Positions 1 through 11,466 of a stretch of DNA of 64,000 bases are shown one piece after another (the stretch's first letter is position 1; every line of letters starts with the position of its first letter). The stretch is taken from NCBI RefSeq assembly GCF_010015445.1, contig NC_053120.1, positions 6,950,114 through 7,014,113 on the forward strand, given 5' to 3'. The notes under the pieces are model-generated. The model did no database searches. It was given only the letters and a program-made list of their open reading frames with translations, and had not been told where the DNA came from. The translations under genes were made by a program, and so were the position numbers. Source of the stretch: Perca fluviatilis (Eukaryota; Chordata; Actinopteri; Perciformes; Percidae).

Positions 1-21
1 TGTTACTTCCGGCTTCTGAAC

Positions 22-726
22 TGCAGTTCCACCAGAGTTCCATATAGGGGGCGCTCACAGGCCAGTGCAGAATGAATGGGACTATATGGAGCTATACCCC
101 TCAAAATCCACTTTTCTCAGGATATAATTTTTTGTCTGGTACTTTGAATGTTGCATTCGAAAGGGGAGGCTAAGAAAATACACACTGCTGGGTGTTAGAT
201 TTTTTTAAAGTGGCTTTTTTGTTCCAAAAAGCCTTTTAAAATGTCAATGACGTCATACACATATACGGCCTGAGATACTGCTTTACGGCAAGCTCTGAAT
301 CACTTCCTTTATCCTCTCGAGGCATCGACAACACAGCTGACAGGTTAGGCTAGAAAGAGGTTTGCTGATGTTTTAAAGACCACGCCGAAATATTCACTCT
401 GACATTCTGGTTCTGCTTCGGATGCTGTCAAGCGGGATCTCTGATCGTAATCAGTCTTTCACTGACCAATCAGCATTCATTAGCAGAATGCTAGCGTGTT
501 ATGGGCAACAACGACTCAACCTGTAAGAAATCAAAAGGACATAAGTACTCGTTTATTCAACTTTCGACCTTTAACCCAGGTTGAACTTGCAAAAACTACA
601 ATCAAATCTGAGGTTTCTCAACGACAATCAGGCGAAAGAGACACATTTAGCCGTCTAGCTCCATAGAGTCCCATTCATTTTGCACTGGACCGCGATCAAC
701 CCCAGTGGAACTCTGGTGGAACTGCA
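22..726. repeat. Inverted repeat pair (non-autonomous transposon) in naprt intron 5
   Basis: Bases 22-94 and 656-726 are reverse complements at roughly 80 percent, sharing GGAACTCTGGTGGAACTGCA and TCCCATTCATT. About 560 bp of AT-rich spacer lies between, with no open reading frame. The pattern fits an old MITE or two inverted copies of one short element. The right arm ends about 100 bp from naprt exon 5. Confidence 0.6.
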
Positions 727-831
727 ACCAAATTTGGTACAATGGGGCTGAATAGGGAGTGGAAAGGCTTTCCGTAGACGGGCTTTGGTATGGTCCCTGA
801 AGGATGATTGGAGGAGAGAACACATACTCAC

Positions 832-947
832 TTGTGGCCACACCTCCTCCAGGGAGGTAAAGGAAGTGACGTATGAGTGCGCCATGGTCCCTGCGACGGG
901 GATCCCAAACAGGAAACCAGCCTGAACGTTACTGCTGAAATCAAACC
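832..947 (-). CDS. naprt: naprt exon 5
   Basis: The exon starts after CTGTCTTCCAG and encodes [11 protein letters not shown], then [16 protein letters not shown] and the start of an acidic loop. The donor is taken as CAA before GTGAGT; an alternative GAG before GTGTGG lies 12 nt earlier in the transcript. Confidence 0.88.
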
Positions 948-2506
948 CTGGAAGACAGTTTTCTAGCGTCAGTCTTAAGGGGGGGGGGGACAAATTCAGA
1001 ACCCATTCAGGCCTGAGGCAACACACCTGGCTAAAGTTCATTTTTCAACATTTTGAAAAATAATTTGAAGCAAATTATCTCTGTTTCAAATCCCCCGTGT
1101 TGGCTGTTGACATTCCTTGTATCGACAAGTGTGTGAACATACTTTGTGTTTGTTCACAGTGTGTACTCAATTTGTGTACTTGGAGACACGCTGTGTAAGA
1201 CTCATTTCTCCAATATCCTGCAGTGGAAACGTAGATAAAGTTGCATCATTCTTTCAAAGGTCCTCAGCTCCTGGGGCTGATAAAGCCTCTTTATGTGGTT
1301 CTACATAATGTGCCTCCTCTTGATTATTTTTTGATTAATGAATTAGTTGTTTGCTGTATAAAATGTCAGAAAATGGTGAAAAATGTCAATAAGTGTTCCT
1401 CAAAGCCCAAGATGACGTCCTCAAATGTCTTGTTTTGCCCACAACTCAAATATATTCAGTTTACTGTCACAGTAGTGAAGAAACTAGAAAACAGTCACAT
1501 TTAAGAAGCTGGAATCACAGAATTTTCACCTTTTTCATAAAAAATAACTCAAACCGATTAATCGATTAATTATAGTACAGTAGAGAGGTGATGTATAGTT
1601 GACAACTAATCGATTTATCTTTTGCAGCTCTACCTCTCAGTGAGAACGCCTACATCTATGCGTGTTTTGTTGGGAGGGGAAAGTGACAAAGAGAAATGGC
1701 CTGGATGCTCCATACAGACATGAGTAAAATCATATATATCTAAGGCTATTTATATTTACTTTTTTTTTCATATTATAGCTACTTGAAGCCAATAAAAACC
1801 ACAAATGTGGAGAAGAGCTGAACAGAATTGACATAGTGAGTGTCACAGCATTAATGTTTGACAGACCACACAACATTCACCTCCAATGTATGTGTATCGT
1901 GAGGCGGTAAGCCCTCCATCAGGTCCCTGAGCCCTCCTGAGGCCCATCTCCAGCAGCCTCCTCTTGGGGCCGGCCGCCAGGCGGAAACGGGCAGCGTTAC
2001 TGCACACCAGACTGACAATAGAGAGGAGACAGAACAGAAACAGGCTGTTTTAAGTCTCATGCTGGAGCCATGGTGGAGCTCTGTGTGTGTGTGTGTGTTA
2101 AATCAATGGAGCAAAAGTTATACTACTAGGGAAATATTGCCATTGTGAACTCCCGCATAGTATAAGAAAAATAGTTTCAAGATTAGAAAAGTCCTAAATT
2201 ACAAGGGTTACAAGGTTATGTGACAGGAATGAAAATAAGTCCACATTTGTTGTGTTCTAGTTTCAGAATAATGAAGACAGTTGGAGAACAACATAGGATG
2301 TAGGCTCTACAGGATGATATCTTTTCCTTGGCAACATGTTTTTGTTGATGATGTACAGATACTGAGGCATTCTATTATCTAAAATGGCTTGAAAAATAGT
2401 GAATATAGCTGCCGTAAATGGGGGGGGAAATCTCCCCGGTGTAGCATGCCATAAGGCCCCTCTAGGTTTGGGCTGAGCCCTGATGTTTACAACATCTGGC
2501 TCCGCC

Positions 2507-2573
<67 letters not shown>

Positions 2574-3416
2574 TTTTGGTGGTTACCTAGCATAGTTGAC
2601 CAGACACAGTAAACTGGTCTCCAGCAGCTGAACCACAGCCAGCGGACCTGACACCTCCATCAGAGGCACCTGCAGATGTTTTAGACAGCACAAGTTATTC
2701 CCTCCGGCAAATATGCATTTCCTAGGATGGTAAAGGACTGTCCCGCCCTACTCTGCCCCTGATTGGCTGGTACTTGTCGCCTTTGTTGGATTTATTAGGT
2801 TTAGGCATGAGGAGTAAGATTGGTTAGAGTTAGAGTTACCAGGGTAAGCCAATCAGAGGCAGAGTAGGACCATTCTAGGAAATGCAAATTTGCTTCCTGT
2901 GACCTCGAACAGAACCCTGTATTTGACCTTTTTTAGTATTATTTTTTGGGCTTTAATGACAAGACAGCTTGAAAACAGGAAAGGGGAGAGAGAGGGGGAA
3001 AGACATGCAGCAAAGGGCTGTGGGTCGGATTCGAACCCGCGGCCGCTGCCAAGGACTCACACTACTGGGTGAGCTAAAGGTCGCCCCATATTCAACTTTT
3101 GACCTTTAGTTTCACGCTGCAGCTCACCCTGGCAAACACCACAGTGCCCTCTGGGACGGAGCGGAGCGTGACGCCGGAGCAGTCCAGGCCTCGCAGAAAC
3201 TGGAAGAAGGCGGGGTCGGTGTCCGGGGGCAGGACGGAGCGCAGGAACTCAACATCTGGATCGGAAAAAAAAACACAACTATAACGCGACAGCTGGAACA
3301 CCGTCAGCAAGACCAACCACAGAGAGCGCCCTTTATCCTACAACACATGTACTACACAAGTGCATGTGTCCTCCATGTGCCCCGCCTCCCTCACATGTCC
3401 TGACTCCCCCCCCACC

Positions 3417-3459
<43 letters not shown>

Positions 3460-5978
3460 AGAGCTAAATCTAATTTGGCAGCCACCGACTGACCTCAGTG
3501 GTGTGACTATAATGAAGTTTAGATGAAACATGTTTGAGAATGTACTTTACAGAAGTACCATTTAAGTTCTTGAACTTTACTAATTTTTTACTATACTTTT
3601 ACAAATAAGTATTAAAGAAGAGTACCAATATTCTATTACAAGTAAAAATCCTTCATTTATAACCCTACTTAAATATTTAATATGTACTGTCTAAAAACAA
3701 CTGCACCTATGTTATATATGTCATTGAGTTGTGTACTTACATTATCCCAAATGTATCCAACAATGGTCAAACCCAGAGAAATCTGTCATTTTATTCGAGG
3801 TGAGGGTCTGTTACATCTGGTCGCCTGTCGATTGCGTCATATCCCCTTTGTACATGCGTCAGCGTTGTGGTTGTCTGCCAGAAGCTGTCATGAATTTAAT
3901 TTGTATCTAGTTTTAAAGACACATTTTTAGGATACACTTTTTGGATCTTAAAGGGAAACTATTATAAAGCATTTTCAGGATTATACTTGCATTTTGTGTT
4001 TGTACTAGAACATGTTTACATGCTTTAATGTTAAAAAAAAAAAAACTTTATTTTTCTCATACCCATGGCTGCCCATGGCTGCTGCACCTGTATTCACCCT
4101 CTGTATGAGACGCACTGTAGGAGCGCCTGTCTCTTTAATCCCTCCTCCCGAAACAGAAAACACAAAAAAAGCATAATATGTGACCTTTAAGTCATTTTTA
4201 ACCGGATGAAGGATTTTCGTTATCAGACGTCTGGCTTTTATACTGTCAATATAGCCAGCATCTAACGTTAGCTACTCCGCTGTGCTGTGAAGTAATGTAT
4301 GGCTATGTATGGCTATGTGCGGTCGCAGCCTCGCAACCTCCCTGAACTTTGTGTCTGGGAAGAAGGGGGGGCGGGGGAGATGACTCTCTCCAGTATTTTG
4401 TACTGCAGTAACTATTTTAAACACTAGCTGTCAGTATTACATATTACACCTTTAAGTAGTCACACAGTTTCCACTACTTTATATTCTGTTAAGTAGTTTA
4501 ATCTTTGCTATTTCAAAGATAAATAACATACATTTATTTGACCGCTACAGTTGTATACTCTTCAGATGAAAATCTTTTATGAAACATAGTTCCTTGATGT
4601 AAATGTAACTGAGCAGCAGTGATATATTAGCTCCACCTCAACCAGCTACAACATAAAAATGATGACGGGTTAATTCATGTGTTATAATGATCCAATAACA
4701 TAACACTTTTGACAATCTAACAGAGGGAAATGTGCCATTCTACATGATGAGTGCGTCTTTAAAACTAAACCTTTGAAAGCAGATCTTAAAAGTGTCGCAG
4801 AATCATTTTATTTCGTAATGTTTCTGCTGAATATTTCTTTTACCCATGGCTGCATCACTAAATATATATTACTCAAGTAGCTGTTTGTTCTGGTGCTTGT
4901 ACTTTACTTGAGTATCCACAAAATTTAACTTTATTGATCAAGGTTAAGACTTAGGCTACAAAACATAGGCCAATGGTATAAAATATGATGTAGCCTACTC
5001 TTACAGACTAAACTACCCAACAGGGTATATGTGTATGGCCTATGTTAACTTATCAGCAACCATCCCATAATAAAGTATAAGATAACACTGTGAACAGGGG
5101 CAATCCATTCTACACATTGAGTGCATTCAAGTAGATTTTGCTTTAACTACTTTTACAAAAGTAGACCTACAGTTGTGAATGCAGAACTTGTACTTAAATA
5201 AGTATGATATTATTATGATTACTCTGTCACACAGCTGACAGTGGCTCATTCACCATAAAAGTAACTGTGAAAGACAACCTTTTATGTTGTTATATAGCCT
5301 AATTCTTGGAATCTGTATGATCTTTAACCTATAAAGCAGATCACTTGTAGTAACATAAGGACAAGCGTTCAACCCTCTTGGTATGCAGTGTTTCATCTTG
5401 TACTGATCCTTGCGGCACACAAGAGATTACGTATCGTGTGTTCAAGTCATTTAAGTTCACATGATAAAGTTCAGATCTAAACGTCAAAGTTCAGTGAAAT
5501 TCTCCACCGGCATTCACGACGTCTCATTGAAAGCCTCACAGGGGTCGAGCGGTGGAGTATTGCGCAACCACAACGGCAGCCTATGCGTTTTAAAGGGAGT
5601 TTGCGGGAATGGCATACAGATCTAATGGGAAAATAACACTGTCATCAACTAGATTTGGTCAGCTGCTGCTGCTGCTGTTTAAATAGTAATAAAATAGACG
5701 GGCTAATAAAGTCCCGAGTTCACTTTCTCACCTTCGTCTGTGAGGCGAAAGCTGCGCAGGAACAGCAGGCAGTCATGCAGCCCGGCGAACAGCGAGAAGC
5801 CGCCGCCGAACGGGTTGTCCCTGAAGAAGAGCTCGAACACGGCGGGCTCCAGGTGCCGGCCGGTCCGCCAGTACGCATACGCCATGGTGAACTGGTACAG
5901 GTCCGTGAGCAGCGGGGGGACCCGCTCCCGGATAGAGCGCTCCATAGCCCCGCATGTGTTGCTGGACGGCGCTGCCAT
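832..5978 (-). CDS. naprt: Nicotinate phosphoribosyltransferase, exons 1-5 (3' part outside window)
   Basis: NAPRT joins nicotinate and PRPP to give nicotinate mononucleotide, the first step of the Preiss-Handler route to NAD in the cytosol. Five coding exons are visible at 5732-5978, 3128-3255, 2587-2669, 1881-2011 and 832-947. Together they give 235 codons with GT/AG borders and matching phases. Family landmarks in order are [19 protein letters not shown] and [14 protein letters not shown] (exon 1), [11 protein letters not shown] (exon 2), [13 protein letters not shown] (exon 3), [20 protein letters not shown] (exon 4), and [12 protein letters not shown] followed by [13 protein letters not shown] (exon 5). 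The histidine of the AHS motif corresponds to the catalytic, phosphorylatable histidine of the family. The start chosen is the ATG at 5976-5978 in a good AACATGG context; upstream in-frame codons are not ATG. The human protein is about 538 residues, so rather more than half lies left of the window. No damage is seen. Confidence 0.93.
1330..1634. mobile_element. hAT-like MITE copy (GGGCTGCAACTAA family), left end degraded
   Basis: The right end GACAACTAATCGATTTATCTTTTGCAGCTC and the internal tract CAGTTTACTGTCACAG recur at about 53313-53592; related ends are at 14277, 46371 and 52264. This copy lies in naprt intron 4. Confidence 0.6.
1881..2011 (-). CDS. naprt: naprt exon 4
   Basis: The exon starts after TATTGTCAG and ends ATTGGAG before GTGAAT. 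It encodes [19 protein letters not shown] and [20 protein letters not shown]. Confidence 0.92.
2509..2572. repeat. (GT)n microsatellite beside the naprt exon 3 donor
   Basis: A pure 64-bp (GT)32 run on the plus strand reads as (CA)n in the naprt pre-mRNA, starting 14 nt past the exon 3 splice donor. Confidence 0.95.
2587..2669 (-). CDS. naprt: naprt exon 3
   Basis: This 83-bp exon starts after CATCTGCAG and ends before GTAACC. It encodes [18 protein letters not shown] and LLCLVNYA. A long (CA)n tract on the coding strand begins 14 nt after its 5' splice site. Confidence 0.9.
2936..3087 (-). mobile_element. tRNA-derived SINE, copy 1
   Basis: Read on the minus strand it opens with a tRNA-like A box (TTTAGCTCACCCAGTAG) and B box (GGGTTCGAATCC), followed by TTTGCTGCATGTCTTTCCCC and CTCTCTCTCCCC. 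Related copies lie near 15245, 34996 and 59052, all in the same orientation. It sits in naprt intron 2. Confidence 0.8.
3128..3255 (-). CDS. naprt: naprt exon 2
   Basis: The exon starts after CCGATCCAG and ends before GTGAGC. It encodes [18 protein letters not shown] and continues to VVFAR, which matches the same stretch of vertebrate NAPRT. Confidence 0.92.
3419..3454. repeat. (CA)n microsatellite
   Basis: An 18-unit CA run in naprt intron 1. Confidence 0.9.
3947..4456. mobile_element. Possible MITE in naprt intron 1
   Basis: Segments beginning TTAAAGGGAAACTATTAT and ending ATTACACCTTTAAG (with a second AATATGTGACCTTTAAG at 4178-4192) look like imperfect terminal inverted repeats of a TTAA-type element. 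The remaining intron 1 sequence, about 4460-5700, is AT-rich with many short GTACTTGAGTA-like motifs seen again near 56400 and 62640. I see no exon in it. Confidence 0.35.
5732..5978 (-). CDS. naprt: naprt exon 1
   Basis: The exon carries the initiator ATG and 82 codons plus one base, ending GACGAAG before GTGAGA. It encodes the N-terminal substrate-binding segment ([24 protein letters not shown]). Confidence 0.92.
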
Positions 5979-6861
5979 GTTATCCAAGCCCGTGGTCTGG
6001 GTTCACTGATGCCGAGATCTCTGGGACTTGCAGTTCTCCAAAGCCCCAGAGCGGGGAGACTTTAAGGCACGGACAAGGCGTGATGTGTCCTGGGAAATAC
6101 TAGCTAAGCTGCAGTTCCAGTTTCAGATGACACTTGTACTTAAACAAACATTTCTTTAGATGGTGTGCTATATTTATATTCTCATCCGTCCGAGTTGACT
6201 GCTAGCGTTTTCTGACGACTCAAAACTTTCACAGCGTAAAATGTTAAAAAGAAATACACTATTAATTAATGAGCCGTGCAGTACATTATAGTTACAAACA
6301 GAAAATATACTTTAGGTCTCTTGTGTAAATGATCATCATTAAAACATCTTTCAATAGTCATTCCTGCACTGAATGAAAGTTTAAAAAAGTTTTGAAATGG
6401 ATAATAGTACTCATCAATGCCCCTTGTGTTTAAATCATGCATTTGAACAAGGTAATTCTTTCAATTATTCTCTATAACGAGAAGTAAAATAAAAGAATTT
6501 ACAGCGCTGAAATAATCTAGGCTTTAATAAAGCAATTGTTTCATAACAATTTATCATGAATATAAATAAATAAAGCAGTTAGATTGAAATATTCATCTCC
6601 ACATATTTGACAACCATCCCCAACCGTCCTCTCGACAAACATTTTAAGCTAGCTACCACATTGCTTTTAGCCTGCTAGCTTGAAGTTAACTCAAATCAAA
6701 GCTATTAACTTCAACTTTTTAATACGTTTTTAAGTTTGAAATGACTAATAACCTACAAGCTTTTAATACAAAAACGACACCAACATGAAAAATTACTCAC
6801 ACAATATAAACAATATACAATTTACAAAATATCTCCTCACCTTAATGTTTTGGGTAACACT

Positions 6862-7084
6862 TTACTTGAAGGTATCTACATAAAAGTGGCATGACAGTGT
6901 CATGAACACAACACAGTCATGACACAGTCATGACACATAAACTCTAACTCTAACCATAACTTGTCATGACAAAAACGAATGACACTTACTGACAGAAGCG
7001 TTATGTCATAAACGTTTATGACTTGTTTATGTTTACATGTTCATGACAGTGTCATGTCACTCTTATGTAGATACCTTCAAGTAA
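6862..7084. mobile_element. Palindromic MITE
   Basis: TTACTTGAAGGTATCTACAT on the left is mirrored by ATGTAGATACCTTCAAGTAA on the right, with CATGACAGTGTCATG repeated inside. About 220 bp and no coding capacity. Confidence 0.8.
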
Positions 7085-7915
7085 GGAAAATTGTTTAATA
7101 TAAAATCAATTGTCACAGTGCCCTCTAGTTTAGCTAGCTGTAATGAGCAGTGTAACAACCAACCCAGGTCTCCCCTACTGTCAAAAACAAAGGCACTCCA
7201 AATAAATGGCTCTGCGGAATTAAAGCCTATGACTTTTTTGTGGAGTAAAAGTTAAAAAGAAAAATAACATGTTCTTTGCATGGTGTTGAATATTATAGTT
7301 TATACGTTTTGAATGTAAGTGCATGTGTAAGAAGCATCTTAAAGTTGCAATATCAATTTGTATGAGCTAATGTGTCATCTTCATCTTCATCTGATTCTGA
7401 AAGTAAAGACTATACTATACTATCAGTCAGATACATGTAGTGGAGTAAAAGTATAAAAGATAAAAAATTCTTAAAGTTAAAGTACAAGTACAAGTACCTT
7501 CAAATTCCAAATATTTGCGTAAATGTACTTTGTTACTTTCGGGGAGATGGGGGCAAGATCTGCAGTAGCAACTTCAGCTTAAAGAATGTAACATAATAAA
7601 AAATAAAACAAGACATTCAGAGTATCTCACTTTATTAAACTAGGATCTGTGTACACTCAGTAGCATATTCTTGGTTTTGCTTTTTGCCAGAGAACATGTT
7701 TCTTGTTATTCACATATAAATACATATTTTAAGGTTCAATTCTTTTTTTTTTTTTTTTCGTATTTCAAGAACAGCAATACTATACTATTTGATTCAAACT
7801 TGTTTTTTCTATGCAAGCAAATTTAATTACATTTAGAGCAAAATTATGTATTAAGCTCTGATGCAGATATCTGCTACTCTGTAAATTTTATCATAGTTTT
7901 TTTTAATAGGATATA

Positions 7916-8689
7916 CAGTGCTGCTCATAAGTATTCATACCCATGCTAAAGTTGACTAAAAAGAGGAATAAAAAAAATCATCTTTTGGAAATTGATCTTA
8001 ATGTCTTAAATAAAAAAATTAGGAAAAATCCGACCTTTTAAGGACACCAATTGTCTTTGTGAATGAATAATGTATTGTAAATAAATAAATGTTCTTCCTT
8101 AAAATACAGGGCAGAGGAAGGCAGATTTTTATTTTTAAAGGCCAGTTATGGATCCAGGATACTGTGCATCCTGATAAAATTAAAATAGCCCCCCCCCACA
8201 TCATCACATACCCTTCACCATACCTAGAGACTGGCATGGTTTTATTTCAGTTAGCCTAATAGCTGGTTTGATTTGCATTGATATGGATCTTATCTCAGTT
8301 AGCTATTAGGCAAACTGAAATAAAACCATGCCAATCGTGAGATATGGTAAAGGGTATGTGATGATGTGGGGGGGGCTATTTTAATTCCAAAGGCCAAGGG
8401 AACTTTATCAGGATGCATAGTATCCTGTATCCATGAAATAACTGGCCTTTAAAAATAAAAATCTGCCTGCCTCTATGGGAATTTAACAGGGGTATGTATA
8501 ATTATGGCCCCTGTATTTTAAGGAAGAACATTTATTTATTTACAATACATTATTCATTCACAAAAAAATTTGGTGTCCTTAAAAGGTCGGATTTTTCCTC
8601 ATTTTTTTAATTAAGGCATTAAGATAAAGATGTATATTCCTCTTTTTAGTCAACTTTAGCATGGGTATGAATACTTATGAGCAGCACTG
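7916..8689. mobile_element. Tc1/mariner-type long-palindrome MITE, TA target duplication
   Basis: The ends read CAGTGCTGCTCATAAGTATT and its reverse complement, each flanked by TA (7914-7915 and 8690-8691). The inverted arms extend about 320-390 bp each around a short centre near 8240-8290. This is typical of non-autonomous Tc1/mariner elements in fish. The longest open frame inside is a by-product of the palindrome. Confidence 0.9.
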
Positions 8690-9471
8690 TATGTTATATG
8701 TTATATATTTGTAGACCATGTATTATTGTTTAATGTACAACCATCTGTACTCAATGTGCAAAGTAACGGCTCTCTTCTCTTGAGCAACTGTTATAATTAC
8801 CTTATTTTTACTTTGGGTTATTTAAGGTTTCGTCTTAGTCAGATTCCCATGTGACAGAATCTTGCTTAAAGGACAGTAGTGAGAACATGCCACAGAATAA
8901 ACGTCTGTTCTTCTTGTGTTGAATTTGTGTCACAAAATAAAAAATAAACAAAAGCACCTTTCAGTCTCTTGCTGTCTCTCAACCGCTGTAGTTTTATCCT
9001 CTCCGACCTCAGTGTCCGGATGATAAATCTAACATTTTTTAAGGATTAACAGGAAAGGAAAGAAAGAAAAAAAAAGGTATTGTGTGTTAATCTTTTTCAG
9101 ACAGTTCCCTAATCCTTGCTTTTTTATAGTGACATTCTGGATAGTTATTCCACTTCAGGACCATAAATATGATTCAGATTAGTCCAGGGAATCTAAAAGG
9201 GATTTTTTTTTAAACTGCAACCTGTAGTGAGGGGAGACACTGCTATGTTTGAGTAGCCTCAAGCCACAAAACGCCAGGGACACTCTACATCATCAGTGAA
9301 TATCTCACACATCACATAAACTAAGATAGGAGAAAAACATTGGCTCAGGCTTCAACAGTAACGATCACATAGTGATAACTGTGAGAACATGGTCGTCTTT
9401 TCCCAGTGCCAGTACGGAACACTGACTGCTTACAAAAAAATCGTAGGCACACTTTTGACCAGTTCTGGTCG

Positions 9472-9977
9472 TTATCCCAGTTCATCCTTCTGCCCGCTGC
9501 CCTCTTCCGCAGTGGGGAAGCATCCTGCGAGCTCATTGGTCAGCGTGTGCTTCTGTCCGCCCCAGAGAAAGTGTGTCGGCTGTCCTGATTGGCCGTGCTC
9601 CGTAGCGTAAACAAAGAAGGGGCTGAGCTCGATGGCCAGAGCCGACCTGACCAGGCCGACCCCCCCTCCGCGCTCTGAGCAGGGGTGGTAAACTCGCCCG
9701 CTGACAGGATGCATGTACAGCGCCTCCGGGCGGAACGGGGCCGACAGCTTCTCCGCCCCGCCGCAGTACGACAGCAGCTCCTGATCTCCCGTGATTCCCG
9801 TGATTCCCGGCGACGTCGCGGGACTCTGCAGCAGGTGGGTGAAGACAATGGGACGGTCATCGCAGCGCACAAAGTTCCTCTCCCTGCCACACAGGGACAA
9901 GAAGGGGAAGTCCTCCTCATAGCGACCACTCTGATTGGAGCACAGCCGACTGAAGAAGAAGATCAGGAACTTTATGT
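9472..9977 (-). CDS. c8orf82: C8orf82 homologue exon 3 (terminal)
   Basis: The exon starts after TTTATTTACAG with DIKFLIFFFSRL and runs open to a stop at 9472-9474. It holds most of the UPF0598 domain. Confidence 0.92.
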
Positions 9978-11429
9978 CTGTAAATAAAGTAACAGGTATG
10001 ACGAGATCTCACCTTGACACTTCTCATTTTGAGACTATTGGGTGGTTAAAAGTAGAAGATCGAGTCTGTCAGATTCACCTGTGCATGGTACATAGGACTG
10101 TGCATGGGGCTGTCCCCAAATATTTAATCAATTATTTTAACAGAGAGAGATGTTCACAGCTACTCCACCAGGGGCAGCTCTACTGATTTTGTATCTCCTA
10201 GAGTTAAAAGGTGCCCTGCCATACAAAACCGTTTTTACTTGCATTTTTTGAAATACGTTAGGTCCATATGTGTTTGTGTTATGTTGTGAATGTGAAAATA
10301 AATTGCTCCCTCCTCTGTCAGCTCTAGCCACTGAAAAGAAATAAGCAGAGAAATCAGGCCAATTACAAAAGCTGTTCAGTCTGACATCATGTTGCCTGAG
10401 CTCATTAGTATTCATTAGCTCGCCTAGTTGGGCTGGGTAAAGGATACTGACAGCCAGGCTCTCATTGGCTAGCTTTTAGCCAATCATATTCAAACAGCTT
10501 AGCTCGTTGAATATTAATGTGAACTGGCAAAAATCGAACTGAGTCTTCCTGTAGGCTTTCTATACCACGCTAGAATGGCTTGAAACAAGGTAACCAAGGC
10601 ATTTTTTCCGAAATAAATGTTACAGAGTCCATGGTAGAACTTCAGACATTACCACAAAGTAATGAAATATGTGTGGCAGGGCACCTTTAAGAGTAATTTA
10701 CATGAGTCCTTTTTGTATATAGCAACAAGCCTGTGGAACAGCTTGCCAGGAAATCTAAAGACGGTCAGAAGTTTAGGAGGTTTTAAGCAGGCACTGAAAA
10801 AATGGCTCAGATGCCAATCTTAGTATGTCTTTTTATTACTGTATTGTCTTGATAGATCTATTTAATATATGTATGGGTGTGATGATTGATGCTTGATCTG
10901 CTGCTTCGCGCACCGCTCGGAATTTCCACTGTGCACTGCGCTCAAAGTTCAAATTAATTCAACGCTGACCTCGTTGCCGCTGACTTTTCAAGGCGCAACT
11001 ATTTTCAGACTGTTCCTGCGCTGCGCTTTGACTCTTTGCCCTACCTCGCGATTTTGCTGCGGATCATGTGTAGGCCCTATGGGGTCCTCAGAGTTACTGC
11101 AGGGGGGGGCTCCAAATTGTGGTTAATAATAATTTTTTGAAAGTTTTTTTTTTTAAACATAAATCCAACATATTAGCAAATATAAATAAGCCTAATTGTG
11201 AAGAAAAAAAATAATCGCATACTGATGCCATCCACAGGTACAGTTAATCCTAAGGATTCACTGTGCCGCATGTACTGTATGTTTAACATTTAAACTATTA
11301 TTTTTATTAGCTTAGTATTCTATGCAGTAAAAGGGTACGATAAAGGCTTTAGGCCGGTCACATGTTACTGTATTGCAAGTTTAATATGCAACTCAATTTT
11401 ATACAATATATGTAGTAGGGGGTCCCTGA

Positions 11430-11466
<37 letters not shown>

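Larger units (their letters stand above)
5979..9471. other. Spacer between naprt start and C8orf82 end
   Basis: Both flanking genes are on the minus strand, so this holds the naprt promoter and the C8orf82 3' region. It contains two palindromic MITEs (6862-7084 and 7916-8689) and AT-rich sequence. No further exon is supported. The first few hundred bases above 5978 carry no clear TATA box. Confidence 0.6.

Noticed and set aside
3000..3080. Functional tRNA gene (also near 15320, 35130 and 59190)
   Set aside because: A and B boxes are present, but no complete cloverleaf; shared tails and multiple copies show SINEs.
5655..6065. Plus-strand 136-residue frame over naprt exon 1
   Set aside because: Antisense shadow of the GC-rich first exon.
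7916..8689. Coding frame inside the palindromic MITE
   Set aside because: It arises from the inverted arm and has no protein similarity.
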